In this document: positions 32,595 to 40,811 of the stretch, piece by piece
Position numbering within the stretch: the first letter of the stretch is position 1
Layout of the letters: each line of letters begins with the position of its first letter
NCBI RefSeq assembly: GCF_000620125.1
Contig: NZ_JHVL01000007.1
Span: 35,486 to 99,485 of the forward strand
Direction of reading: 5' to 3'
Origin: Clostridiisalibacter paucivorans DSM 22131
GTDB taxonomy: Bacteria; Bacillota; Clostridia; Tissierellales; Clostridiisalibacteraceae
DNA: 64,000 bases
Translations under genes and position numbers: made by a program
The notes under the pieces: model-generated
Seen by the model: the letters and a program-made list of their open reading frames with translations, nothing else
Database searches by the model: none
What the model was told of the DNA's origin: nothing

Positions 32595-32690
32595 AGTTAA
32601 CGACAAAATTCGGGTGGTACCGGGTACCTTTGCGAGGGAGCGTTTTTCTCCCGAGCTTGCTTCGGTACCTTTGCGAGGGAACGTTTTTCA
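32595..32690 (+). promoter_or_regulatory. T-box-like fragment with a duplicated terminator arm
   Basis: TCGGGTGGTACCG at 32610-32622 matches the T-box antiterminator core that pairs with the tRNA acceptor end. It is followed by CCTTTGCGAGGGAGCGTTTTT to 32647, and then a second CCTTTGCGAGGGAACGTTTTT from 32668, each like the 3' arm of a T-box terminator. No plus-strand gene follows, and a clear stem I is not seen in the 200 bases upstream. The surrounding 342-base gap (32387-32728) has no convincing gene. It reads as a decayed leader. Confidence 0.4.
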
Positions 32691-32728
32691 CAAATGAATC
32701 ACCTCCTTGTATATGCAAACGACCTGGT

Positions 32729-33607
32729 CTAACCTCTTCGTAATACTTTAATGCTACCCGATCCGCCCCTTTTTTCCCGACTAAATTTCATAACTTGATC
32801 AATAACAATACTTCCAGACCCAGTTAAATCTAGATAGGCTTCATTAACTGATATCATAGCACCAACATCTCCGGACCCGCTAACATTAGCAAAGATTTTA
32901 TTTATATTTCCATTCTGAATAATCACTTTTCCTGAACCGCTAATTTTAAACTCAGAGTCATTCAGCAATGTTCCAATTTTTACATCACCACTTCCGGATA
33001 TTTGAACTTCTGCTTCTTCCACTTCAATTAAATCCATTGAAAATGACCCAGATATTTTTGTATCTAAAACTTCTATGGGCACTTCAGAATATACACTGCC
33101 TTTGCCATTCGTATCTGTTGTAAATGTTTCTATCTTAGATTTATTAATTATTATCTCTCCATAAAGTGGATCGGGATCAGGGTTTCTTCGTTTTCCGTTA
33201 ATCCACACCTCTCCAATAACAACCTTATCACGATTTGGCTTTGTATAGATATTTAAAGCTCCTAGATTCTCTACAATTTCCAAACTATTAAAAAAAGCTT
33301 CCGTACCTTGAACTGTAATGTATTCATCGTCAACATCACTCTTTATAATCTTGATATTAACATTACCCCCTGAACAATAAATGCTTTTATAAGAACCCAC
33401 TAGTATTTTTTTAGATACCAAATCATCCTGAATCGGCTGCTGTGGAAGATAAACTAAGTCAATTTCTCCTTTTCCATAATTAGTAATTGTGTAATCATAA
33501 AGATCTATTTCACTTCCATCCTCAAATTTTAAATATCTACCTTCGTTAGAAAGATAGTTTTTATCACTATAAACAGCTATTTCTCCGTTTTCAAAAACCT
33601 TTTTCAT
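32729..33607 (-). CDS. DUF2807/head-GIN-like beta-helix protein
   Basis: The 292-residue protein has an N-terminal domain (MKKVFENGEIAVYSDKNYLS) and a C-terminal half built of repeated strand turns, ISGSGDVKIGTL, ISGSGKVIIQNG, VSGSGDVGAMIS and LTGSGSIVIDQV, spaced about 20 residues apart. This is typical of the DUF2807 (auto-transporter head GIN) beta-helix. There is no signal peptide or membrane anchor, so it is predicted to be cytoplasmic, unlike many relatives. A GGGG site precedes the ATG. Role unknown. Confidence 0.65.
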   Translation of the reverse strand: MKKVFENGEIAVYSDKNYLSNEGRYLKFEDGSEIDLYDYTITNYGKGEIDLVYLPQQPIQDDLVSKKILVGSYKSIYCSGGNVNIKIIKSDVDDEYITVQGTEAFFNSLEIVENLGALNIYTKPNRDKVVIGEVWINGKRRNPDPDPLYGEIIINKSKIETFTTDTNGKGSVYSEVPIEVLDTKISGSFSMDLIEVEEAEVQISGSGDVKIGTLLNDSEFKISGSGKVIIQNGNINKIFANVSGSGDVGAMISVNEAYLDLTGSGSIVIDQVMKFSREKRGGSGSIKVLRRG

Positions 33608-33909
33608 AAGCTTCCCCTTTCTTTATATATACTTTAATTCTTCACTTCAAGGCTACTCAAAAATACCACCATCAACAAGATTAAAAATAGTTAATAAATT
33701 TATATTCAACTTCTTAAGAATACTATCGGATTTCATACTAATATCTTGGATGTTCTTTATATGCTTAGTATTTCCCTGAGACTGTTTGCTCGCTCGTAAT
33801 TTTGTTTTCAAATATTGATTTTTTAGTGGTATTGTTTTTACCTAAATAACTTACGTGTTCACAATTTTTATAATATACGATTTCATTTATTGAACACCTC
33901 CAAATACAC
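33608..33909. other. Gap with a possible broken small gene
   Basis: On the minus strand GGAGGTG is followed by an ATG at 33886, but that frame stops after 11 codons (MKSYIIKIVNT). Another frame entering at an ATA at 33890 reads NEIVYYKNCEHVSYLGKNNT and continues to a stop at 33765, giving 41 residues with plausible composition. Either a tiny gene with a rare start or the remains of a damaged gene is possible. The rest of the gap is AT-rich, without recognisable features. Confidence 0.3.
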
Positions 33910-34911
33910 CTAGTCTGTCAACCTTCGTCTCTGAGATGTATATAAAAACTCATCTAATAAACTGCTTAGCTTACACATTCTAATATTTCCACTATTGTAG
34001 TCTGCTTTAATTATAAAATTGCGTTGTTTTTCTAAAAAAATAAGTTCTTCCTCAGTTAATGTCAATAATTTTATTTGTAGTATTTTCTCCATACTGAAAG
34101 GATCAAATGGCAACATCTGCCTTTTAAAACTTTGATAGTCATCTCGAATGTAAAGCTCTATTTTTCTAATATAATTATACCAATAATCTGATGTCCTAAC
34201 AGCTTCTGTTGAACTTCCATCGCTTGCATAGCCTCCTCCAATTAACCCATAAACATTATTTTCACCTATTTCTACAAGAGTAGTTGCATTAGCTTTTCTC
34301 AACATTGAATAGCCTTTATCATCAAGTTTCTCTGTTAAACCAACTATACCTTCTAATTTATTTTTCTCTATAAGCTCTGGCCAATTATTGTAAATAATCT
34401 CTATTAACTTAATGTGAGACCACAAATAAGGTTTTCTATGAGAATACACATTAAGGCAATAAACTGCTTCATCATTAACAAAGGCCAACAACAACCAATC
34501 GCTTCTTTTGATAAATATTGTATTTTTCTCTAATTGTTCATTCAAATGAAAGTGATGGATGTTCCAGTCATTAAGCAGTCCATCATTCTTTGATGGCCTT
34601 ATCGTCTGCTTACTCATATATGGTAATAAGTTCTTACCACTTTCGATAGCTGAAACAATCTTACTTAGGGCACTTTTACATTCATCCGGGCATGAGAATT
34701 CCTTAGAATAATGCACTCTCCTAGGGTAAGCTGGAATTATTTTTTTCATAGCCTTATGATAATCAAGTGAGTTGTAGCCACCCGGTTTGGGTCTGTATCC
34801 CATATTCCTCATTCTATCATTCAGATGATTGTTCCAATCCTCGATTAAATTCATTTTCACTTCATAGGTATCTGCAAGTAAAGCTTTATTAACCTTATAT
34901 CGATTCTTCAA
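33910..34911 (-). CDS. Hypothetical protein with an NDWNIHHFHL segment
   Basis: The product, about 333 residues, has a basic N-terminal part (KNRYKVNKALLADTYEVKMN), a central NDWNIHHFHLNEQLEKNTIF, then RSDWLLLAFVNDEAVYCLNV and LWSHIKLIEIIYNNWPELIE, and ends in helices and a basic tail. The same NDW-HH-HL followed by a paired strand element occurs in other uncharacterised accessory proteins I have seen, but I cannot name a function. The frame opens at a GTG too close to AAGGTGG; a TTG at 34911 has better spacing. Confidence 0.6.
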   Translation of the reverse strand: MKNRYKVNKALLADTYEVKMNLIEDWNNHLNDRMRNMGYRPKPGGYNSLDYHKAMKKIIPAYPRRVHYSKEFSCPDECKSALSKIVSAIESGKNLLPYMSKQTIRPSKNDGLLNDWNIHHFHLNEQLEKNTIFIKRSDWLLLAFVNDEAVYCLNVYSHRKPYLWSHIKLIEIIYNNWPELIEKNKLEGIVGLTEKLDDKGYSMLRKANATTLVEIGENNVYGLIGGGYASDGSSTEAVRTSDYWYNYIRKIELYIRDDYQSFKRQMLPFDPFSMEKILQIKLLTLTEEELIFLEKQRNFIIKADYNSGNIRMCKLSSLLDEFLYTSQRRRLTD

Positions 34912-34936
34912 ATGAATCACCCACCTTCAACTCAAC

Positions 34937-35563
34937 CTACTCATCTTCTCCTCGATGCTCGACATTCATAGCATCAACCCAATCTTCCTCAACGTACACC
35001 ATTCCGTTCCGGCCTTCTACCTTCCGATTAGGACCAGCCTTGTACAGCTTGCAATTAAGTGGACCATAGCAGAACGTCTCAAACCTGTATTTCTTTCGCC
35101 CTCTTGGATTCCAATTATCTACAATAATCTCAACTGGCATCCTAGCTCCCCACATGCAGCTGCTACACTTCGTGTCATATGTCCTGGCTGCGAGTCTACG
35201 GTGTCCTCTTTCTCTGTAAACTTCCAGCTCCGGCGGCACCAGTTCCCAGGGAGATGAAGTGTTAGTGATGGTACCAGTTGAGATGATCTTGAGTTTTGAG
35301 ACTTTGTAATACTCGGTAGGCTCAGTGTCAGGATCCGGCACTGGAACGCATTCTCCGGAGATCACATCGTTTACTTTGAATTGATGTTTGGCATGTGCTG
35401 CTTTACCGATGCCGATGGAGAAGATAGTGTTTTGTTCATTGATCTCTCCGTCTAAGGTGATTGCATAACCAAGATATGTATGGGAGGCTTCATCGAAGGA
35501 TCTGGTTAGACGTATGCGTGGTTGGATTGAAATGATTCTTCCGGTGAAGATATGTTTGTCCAT
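34937..35563 (-). CDS. OB-fold/zinc-like hypothetical protein, copy 2
   Basis: The 208-residue near-twin of the protein at 30839-31468, starting MDKHIFTGRIISIQPRIRLT and sharing almost all of CSSCMWGARMPVEIIVDNWN and the FCYGPLNCKLYKAGPNRK stretch. The ATG at 35563 is chosen by analogy with copy 1 and by the GGAGGCCTCC site; an upstream start at 35587 would overlap the end of the preceding gene. The duplication includes the ribosome binding region. The copies differ mostly in strand residues of the first half. Function unknown. Confidence 0.7.
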   Translation of the reverse strand: MDKHIFTGRIISIQPRIRLTRSFDEASHTYLGYAITLDGEINEQNTIFSIGIGKAAHAKHQFKVNDVISGECVPVPDPDTEPTEYYKVSKLKIISTGTITNTSSPWELVPPELEVYRERGHRRLAARTYDTKCSSCMWGARMPVEIIVDNWNPRGRKKYRFETFCYGPLNCKLYKAGPNRKVEGRNGMVYVEEDWVDAMNVEHRGEDE

Positions 35564-35583
35564 TACTGGAGGCCTCCTTTTAA

Positions 35584-37419
35584 TCAAAATAGCTCCATTA
35601 TTTTTTCCGTAACTTTGTGAACTGTTGTAAAAAACTTAATTGTGTCCTTTATACTACCCTCAATTTCATCAATAAGTATGGCGATTTGGGAATCATTAAT
35701 ATCCCCATCAGATGGGTCACGATAATCTCCATAGTTAACTTGAACATAATATGTCTTATGCTCTTTCTCATCAATGCTTAGAATGAAGCGTATTTCATCA
35801 ATGCCGCCATTCTCGGGAAATATTTCTCCATTTACAGCAATTGAATAAGTTGTATTGTCTATATCATACCAACCCACTTTAAAATTTAGATCAAAATAAT
35901 CGAAATTAGCATCCAAATAGTTCTTATTCTCAGAATAGTAATGTAAGGCATCTTGAATATTTAGATCTTGAAAAAGATATTTCTCAATAAACAAATCCAA
36001 ATCCAGTTTATTATCATCAGGCTCAATTTCTAATTCTAATTCCTCAATTACAATTTTTCTAATTTCACTGTCTAGGTCTGGGGCTTCTTCATTAATGCTC
36101 ATATCTTCGACTTCATATAAACAGCTTCCTATTTCATCTAACAATATTCCTATGTTTTCTAATCCATTAATGACACTAATTAAATTCTGAATTTCAGGAC
36201 AACTTTCAGCTAGTGCAGTTTCAACATAATCTTCAGAAAGAGGAAATTCAATGCCAAACGACTCTCTCTGTTGTTCTACATAATCAGATTCATACCTTTC
36301 TTTTTCGATTTCCATATCTTCAAGTGCACTTCTAACGCCTTCTTCATCGGAATAAAAACTGCTTTCAATGTAGGCATCGCATTCATTAAATTTCTCGTGC
36401 ATCCAATTACAAATAGCAATAATATCCTCATATAATTCTTTGCAGATCGGCTTGTTATGAGCTATCATATTACGCATTTTAGACAATTTATTTTCCCAAC
36501 AACTTTTGAAATCATCATCTAGAATGACAAGTATGTCTCGATGATTTAAAACATCAGTTGTACCAAATAGATTAATTGCTTCTGCTTCATCTTCTCTACT
36601 TGGTTTTCCATCAAAAATATATTCTCGGTTATTTACTGCTTCTTCGATTAACCTAAATTGTGCAAAGATATCATTTACGTCCGCATCATTATCCAAAAGT
36701 TCTTTAATGTCAGTGAGCTTTGATACAATTGAATCTCCATTTTCATCAATACTGCTGGAGTCTTTCAATTCCAAAATTTTTGGCAGTTTTAAAAAGTCTA
36801 TATTGGCATAGTCAGTATTTATCCTTTTAAAGGTATTGTACTTGCCATTTACTTCCTTTCTAAACCACTTAGAGTAATCATCCACTTCTTTTTTCAAGGA
36901 TTTTGATAGCAGCAATTTTCCATACTTTTTCATCAAATATCTAGTTAAAATACTTCTTAACCTATTTTCTACTTTATGTATTTCAACATAGGCAGTCTGA
37001 CATATTTGTTCATTATTGAAGTCTTGGAGCAAAAAAATATTTGAGTTTTCACAAAATCTATTGAATGTTTCAATCAACTTAATTTTAGTATTATACACTG
37101 TGCCGAATAAATTATCATCGGTGCTTTCAACATTCATTTCACAACCTATAAGCACTTTGTTGCCAAATATATCCCTAGAAAGTATAAAATCAAATTTTTG
37201 ATCATTAATAAGTATGTTAACTTTAACTTTAGAAATAATCTCTTCGTCAAAGAATTTCTCGTACTGTATTGTGTTATCACTTTGCCCTAAATTACCTAAC
37301 AGATTTTTTGTAAAGTCGATTAGAAAGTCTTTATCCAAATTGACGTCATTACATTGATAGTCTTTACCCTTAATTTTCACCCTACTTTTCAGACGACCGA
37401 TAATCTCAATTTTGCTCAT
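35584..37419 (-). CDS. Large HEPN-domain protein (Swt1-like), putative RNase
   Basis: The 611-residue acidic protein has a central helical unit with VEIHKVENRLRSILTRYLMK near residue 150 and FGTTDVLNHRDILVILDDDF, then LSKMRNMIAHNKPICKELYE. RNMIAH is an exact R-x4-H motif, the active site of HEPN ribonucleases. The arrangement resembles Swt1-type HEPN domains. The flanks are Asp/Glu-rich and end in a strand-rich domain with GWYDIDNTTYSIAVNGEIF. HEPN proteins are common effectors of phage defence; this role is inferred here. It follows the DUF3800-like gene by 37 bases. Confidence 0.7.
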   Translation of the reverse strand: MSKIEIIGRLKSRVKIKGKDYQCNDVNLDKDFLIDFTKNLLGNLGQSDNTIQYEKFFDEEIISKVKVNILINDQKFDFILSRDIFGNKVLIGCEMNVESTDDNLFGTVYNTKIKLIETFNRFCENSNIFLLQDFNNEQICQTAYVEIHKVENRLRSILTRYLMKKYGKLLLSKSLKKEVDDYSKWFRKEVNGKYNTFKRINTDYANIDFLKLPKILELKDSSSIDENGDSIVSKLTDIKELLDNDADVNDIFAQFRLIEEAVNNREYIFDGKPSREDEAEAINLFGTTDVLNHRDILVILDDDFKSCWENKLSKMRNMIAHNKPICKELYEDIIAICNWMHEKFNECDAYIESSFYSDEEGVRSALEDMEIEKERYESDYVEQQRESFGIEFPLSEDYVETALAESCPEIQNLISVINGLENIGILLDEIGSCLYEVEDMSINEEAPDLDSEIRKIVIEELELEIEPDDNKLDLDLFIEKYLFQDLNIQDALHYYSENKNYLDANFDYFDLNFKVGWYDIDNTTYSIAVNGEIFPENGGIDEIRFILSIDEKEHKTYYVQVNYGDYRDPSDGDINDSQIAILIDEIEGSIKDTIKFFTTVHKVTEKIMELF

Positions 37420-37456
37420 ATTCCACCTCGCTATTCATACAGATACCAAGAGAAGG

Positions 37457-38578
37457 TCATGATAGCTTATCCATCAACGCCAACAACGATCCTCTGTGCT
37501 GAATCATCTCAATACTATTCACATTCTCAATTAGTCCTCTGTGAAGTCTTTCAGCTCTGTCTATTAGTGAGTTGATTATACGGATGCATTCTTTCTGTTC
37601 CTGAGTAAGTGATTCCATTTTGCTTATGATCATTTTAGGTGTAGATTGATCTAACTCCGCAAATAACTTTCCGAGCAATCCCACCCAAACATCAGATATC
37701 TGTATCAGTCGCTCGTTCTTAGAATCAATGAATTTAAAATTGGACAGCTTCTCACCTTTTAGAGTGTAGATCGTATTTTTTAAGGCTAATTCTGCCTCAG
37801 CTTCTTCATCAAAATAATGCACGGAATCTTTATAGAATGCACATCTACCATCTCTTAGGCCAAAATATTCCTCCACTAATAAGCCAGGTGTGTTATCTTC
37901 AATAAAGACCAACTCTCCCTTACGTCCATTTGCTTTCAGTAATTGCCGGAAATTCTCTAAATAGAAATCTTCGTCACCGTAGGATTGTATAAGATCACTC
38001 AGCTCAAAGCAAAAATTCTTAATATCCTCTTTATCTAAGCTTGGATAATTATAGCTATGGAGTATTGGAAGGATTTCATCCATATGATTTATAACAAATC
38101 TATGTAAACTGGCCTTCAAAGCTTGTACCCACTCTAGTCCGAAGTTGAACTGAGGCTGAGTAGCAAATAGGGAATCAACTATATCTACGACAGAAAAGTA
38201 CATATTATTTAAAGTAGCATAATGTACATAGAGTCCGCTACTATCAAGCCATGAAAGAAATTGCTGAATTGGTTTCTTGCTTATTGCTGACCAGAAATCA
38301 GCTCCTCTTCCAGCTAATGTCCTAAACTTAATTTCTGATGCATTGATTTTCAGCCCCTCAAACAACTTATCTACATCGCATGGAGATGTATCACCCTTAA
38401 ATAATACGCCGCCAAGAATAAAATCATTAGCAATGCCTTCTTCTGCATTTACACCATTCTCTGTCAATCTAAACTTACGAACGTTCCCGGTCTCATCATA
38501 ATAGAAGCTGCACTTCTCATCAAAAAGTAGTAAGTCTGAAAACTCGCTAATCATATTTCTATATTCATCTACGTCCAT
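37457..38578 (-). CDS. DUF3800-like RNase H-fold protein
   Basis: The 373-residue protein contains CSFYYDETGNVRKFRLTENG and NDFILGGVLFKGD, the Asp-Glu-Thr/Ser-Gly-Asn opening and LGG strand of DUF3800 proteins. Near its C-terminus, SKNERLIQISDVWVGLLGKL matches the final leucine-Asp segment of that family. DUF3800 is an RNase H-like fold widely found in defence and mobile islands. The start is the ATG at 38578, 5 bases after AGGTGA; the GTG at 38587 is also in frame. It is 37 bases upstream of the HEPN gene, and they may act together. Confidence 0.65.
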   Translation of the reverse strand: MDVDEYRNMISEFSDLLLFDEKCSFYYDETGNVRKFRLTENGVNAEEGIANDFILGGVLFKGDTSPCDVDKLFEGLKINASEIKFRTLAGRGADFWSAISKKPIQQFLSWLDSSGLYVHYATLNNMYFSVVDIVDSLFATQPQFNFGLEWVQALKASLHRFVINHMDEILPILHSYNYPSLDKEDIKNFCFELSDLIQSYGDEDFYLENFRQLLKANGRKGELVFIEDNTPGLLVEEYFGLRDGRCAFYKDSVHYFDEEAEAELALKNTIYTLKGEKLSNFKFIDSKNERLIQISDVWVGLLGKLFAELDQSTPKMIISKMESLTQEQKECIRIINSLIDRAERLHRGLIENVNSIEMIQHRGSLLALMDKLS

Positions 38579-38587
38579 GTTACTCAC

Positions 38588-38680
38588 CTACCCATCAACA
38601 AAATATTCTGTAAACTCATCTTCTAAAAAAACGGACATCTCTGCGTCTAAAAATGCCCGTTCTCTTTCACTGCTAATCAT
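38588..38680 (-). pseudogene. Truncated C-terminal gene fragment next to IS-like repeats
   Basis: A 30-codon frame, SERERAFLDAEMSVFLEDEF then TEYFVDG, ends right at the start of the DUF3800-like gene, as an upstream operon neighbour would. Its other end runs into the IS21-like repeats. It has no ribosome binding site of its own. I read it as the tail of a gene cut by an insertion sequence that was later lost, leaving a scar. Confidence 0.4.
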
Positions 38681-38682
38681 GG

Positions 38683-38796
38683 TGTCAAACTGATTATGGA
38701 TATCAACCAGAATCACTACCGATCTGAAAAGTTACCATCACTGCCTATCTGGGTGTCAAACTAATCATGGCCTATCTGGAATTCAAACTGATCACG
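38683..38796. repeat. IS21-like terminal repeats (element scar)
   Basis: TGTCAAACTGATTATGG (38683-38699), TGTCAAACTAATCATGG (38754-38770) and TTCAAACTGATCACG (38782-38796) are repeated copies of one motif, spaced as in the multiple end repeats of IS21-family elements, whose ends carry repeated TTTGACACC-type boxes. No istA or istB frame remains. The rest of the 38681-38946 gap shows no gene. Confidence 0.45.
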
Positions 38797-38946
38797 TCTA
38801 TCAACCTAGATCATCTTCCCCCCGTAAATAACCCTTATTAGAGCCTCATATAAGATTCCCAAATCTACCTATGTGGAGGAATAGTTTCTTGGGGAGTTGG
38901 TGCTTAAACTTAACGCTGGATCAAACTTGCTGACATGCTCTTAATA

Positions 38947-39642
38947 TCACTTCTTGCTACGTTCAGAAATTAATACCTCTGCAATTGTAAAATCCATTTG
39001 ATTATCTATATCAATAGAATTCTCTTTTCTCATAACTGAAGCAATGCTTCTCTCACCATAGATATCTGATGTTCTCATAAGATAGTCAACTTTCACAATA
39101 TACAAAGCTCCATTAATCCGATAGTAAGTCGGGATACTCTGTCTAGGCATTTTTACCACTTCTGGTCTTATGAAGTTTTCCATCGAAAGATCTTCAGGTA
39201 AAGTATTTGCCCATAATGGAGAATGATCCATTTCGCAAACTCCCACAACAAAATTTGCATCCTTCTCCTTCATAATCTTATATCCTTCAATGATATCATT
39301 CGAAGTTCTAAGTGGTGACGTTGGCTGTAAAAGCACAACCGTATCAAATTCAGTTCCTAAATTCTTATATCCTTCAATAACTTCTTTGACTACATCCCAT
39401 GATGAAGCTGTGTCATTTGATAATTCATTGCTCCTCAAGAAAGGTACATTAGCACCCCATTGCTTTGCAATATCAGCATATTCTTGTGAATCGGTGGAAA
39501 CCATGATTTCACCAAACAAACCCGATTCTCTTGCAGCTTCAATGGTATAAGCTAACAAAGGTTTGCCACTCAAGAGCTTAATGTTTTTGTCCTTAAGCCC
39601 TTTAGATCCTGATCGTGCAGGTATGATTGCCAGATTTCTCAT
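38947..39642 (-). CDS. legF: CMP-legionaminic acid synthetase (cytidylyltransferase)
   Basis: The 231-residue protein starts MRNLAIIPARSGSKGLKDKN, the nucleotide-binding opening of CMP-sialic acid synthetases (NeuA/LegF/PseF). VLLQPTSPLRTSNDIIEGY and INGALYIVKVDYLMRTSDIY are further family marks. The enzyme joins CMP to the nonulosonic acid made by the NeuB-type synthase, giving the donor for transfer. Since the locus has legB and legC homologues, the product is probably CMP-legionaminic acid and not CMP-sialic acid. It overlaps the NeuC-type gene as TAATG and is last in the operon; no terminator is evident. Confidence 0.85.
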   Translation of the reverse strand: MRNLAIIPARSGSKGLKDKNIKLLSGKPLLAYTIEAARESGLFGEIMVSTDSQEYADIAKQWGANVPFLRSNELSNDTASSWDVVKEVIEGYKNLGTEFDTVVLLQPTSPLRTSNDIIEGYKIMKEKDANFVVGVCEMDHSPLWANTLPEDLSMENFIRPEVVKMPRQSIPTYYRINGALYIVKVDYLMRTSDIYGERSIASVMRKENSIDIDNQMDFTIAEVLISERSKK

Positions 39643-40811
39643 TACTCCACCTCGCAATCATAAAACTTTTTCTTAAGGTCTATTTTATTTTTAATCACAT
39701 ATTCTTTTATTACCTCAACTACCTTATTAGATGTATCTGCATTACCATATGGATTAACCGTTTTCTTAGCTTTCCGTACTATTTCTTCACTTAATGCTAA
39801 ATCGAACGCTCTTCTGATGCTTGCCTGTGTTGGGTCACAGTTAATGACACTGCTTGCTTGTAGCCTCCCCTTTTGTCGGTCTCCAATATTGACTGTAGGG
39901 ATGCCAAAGCTAGGAGCTTCTAATAATCCACTAGAGGAATTACCAATAACCACGCTACAATACTTGAGTGCACTTAAGTATCGTCTCATACCAAGTGATG
40001 TAAATGCGAAAATATTATCATTTTCTTTGGCATAATTATCAATAAATTGATTTATAATCCGTCCTTCAGCATCTGCATTTGCTTTAGTGAAGATAAAATC
40101 TAAGTTCTTATATTCTTTGCAGACTTCGAGAAGCGATTCAATTTGCTTCTCAGAGCTGTTATTTTCAAGTGTTACTGGATGGAATGTAACCACCGCATAT
40201 GGCTTTGATAAACTGATATTAAGTTCATTCTCTAATTCTTCTTTTTGTAGCAATTTTTCATTTAAGATGTTTTCAATACCGATGCCTCCAACGTTGTATA
40301 CACGCTCTGGATGCTCACCTAATTGAATAACTCTATTTCGGTACTCATTTGTACTTGTAAAATGAAGATAGCTTAACTTTGTTATCGCATGACGAATAGA
40401 CTCATCAATGGCACCTTCTGTGGTTTCTCCCCCATATAGATGAGCTATGGGAATTCTCTGATTCATTGCTGTACTTGCTACAGCCAGTGTTTCATATCGA
40501 TCTCCAAGAACAATCAACAAATCGGGATTTAGCTTCTCAAAATAATCAGCAAAGCTAATCATCGCAAGCCCCATCGATTTGGAAATAGACGATGGCGTAT
40601 CTGAGCTTAAAAGGATCTCGATTTTCTCATCAATGACAAAACCATCCTTTTCAATTTCTTTATACGTCAAACCGAATTCAGGTGAAAGATGTGCTCCCGT
40701 GGCTACGATTCTTACATCAAATTCCTCAACTGTATTAAGTTTTGCGATTATTGGTTTCAACAAACCATATTCAGCTCTTGTAGCTGTTAAAATACTGATT
40801 ATTCTCTTCAT
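39642..40811 (-). CDS. legG: Hydrolysing nucleotide-sugar 2-epimerase, LegG/NeuC type
   Basis: The 389-residue GT-B-like enzyme begins MKRIISILTATRAEYGLLKP and contains HLYGGETTEGAIDESIRHAI, GNSSSGLLEAPSFGIPTVNI and GDRQKGR, all typical of hydrolysing UDP-GlcNAc 2-epimerases. In legionaminic acid synthesis it converts the GDP-linked 2,4-diacetamido sugar to the free mannose-configured sugar used by the synthase. Its ends overlap both neighbours by 4 bases or as TAATG, so it is tightly coupled in the operon. Substrate is inferred from the surrounding leg genes. Confidence 0.88.
   Translation of the reverse strand: MKRIISILTATRAEYGLLKPIIAKLNTVEEFDVRIVATGAHLSPEFGLTYKEIEKDGFVIDEKIEILLSSDTPSSISKSMGLAMISFADYFEKLNPDLLIVLGDRYETLAVASTAMNQRIPIAHLYGGETTEGAIDESIRHAITKLSYLHFTSTNEYRNRVIQLGEHPERVYNVGGIGIENILNEKLLQKEELENELNISLSKPYAVVTFHPVTLENNSSEKQIESLLEVCKEYKNLDFIFTKANADAEGRIINQFIDNYAKENDNIFAFTSLGMRRYLSALKYCSVVIGNSSSGLLEAPSFGIPTVNIGDRQKGRLQASSVINCDPTQASIRRAFDLALSEEIVRKAKKTVNPYGNADTSNKVVEVIKEYVIKNKIDLKKKFYDCEVE

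Noticed and set aside
32536..32718. Minus-strand frame of 60 codons in the T-box-like gap
   Set aside because: It follows the repeated terminator-like arms, and its GC-rich repeats explain the open frame; there is no coding signature.
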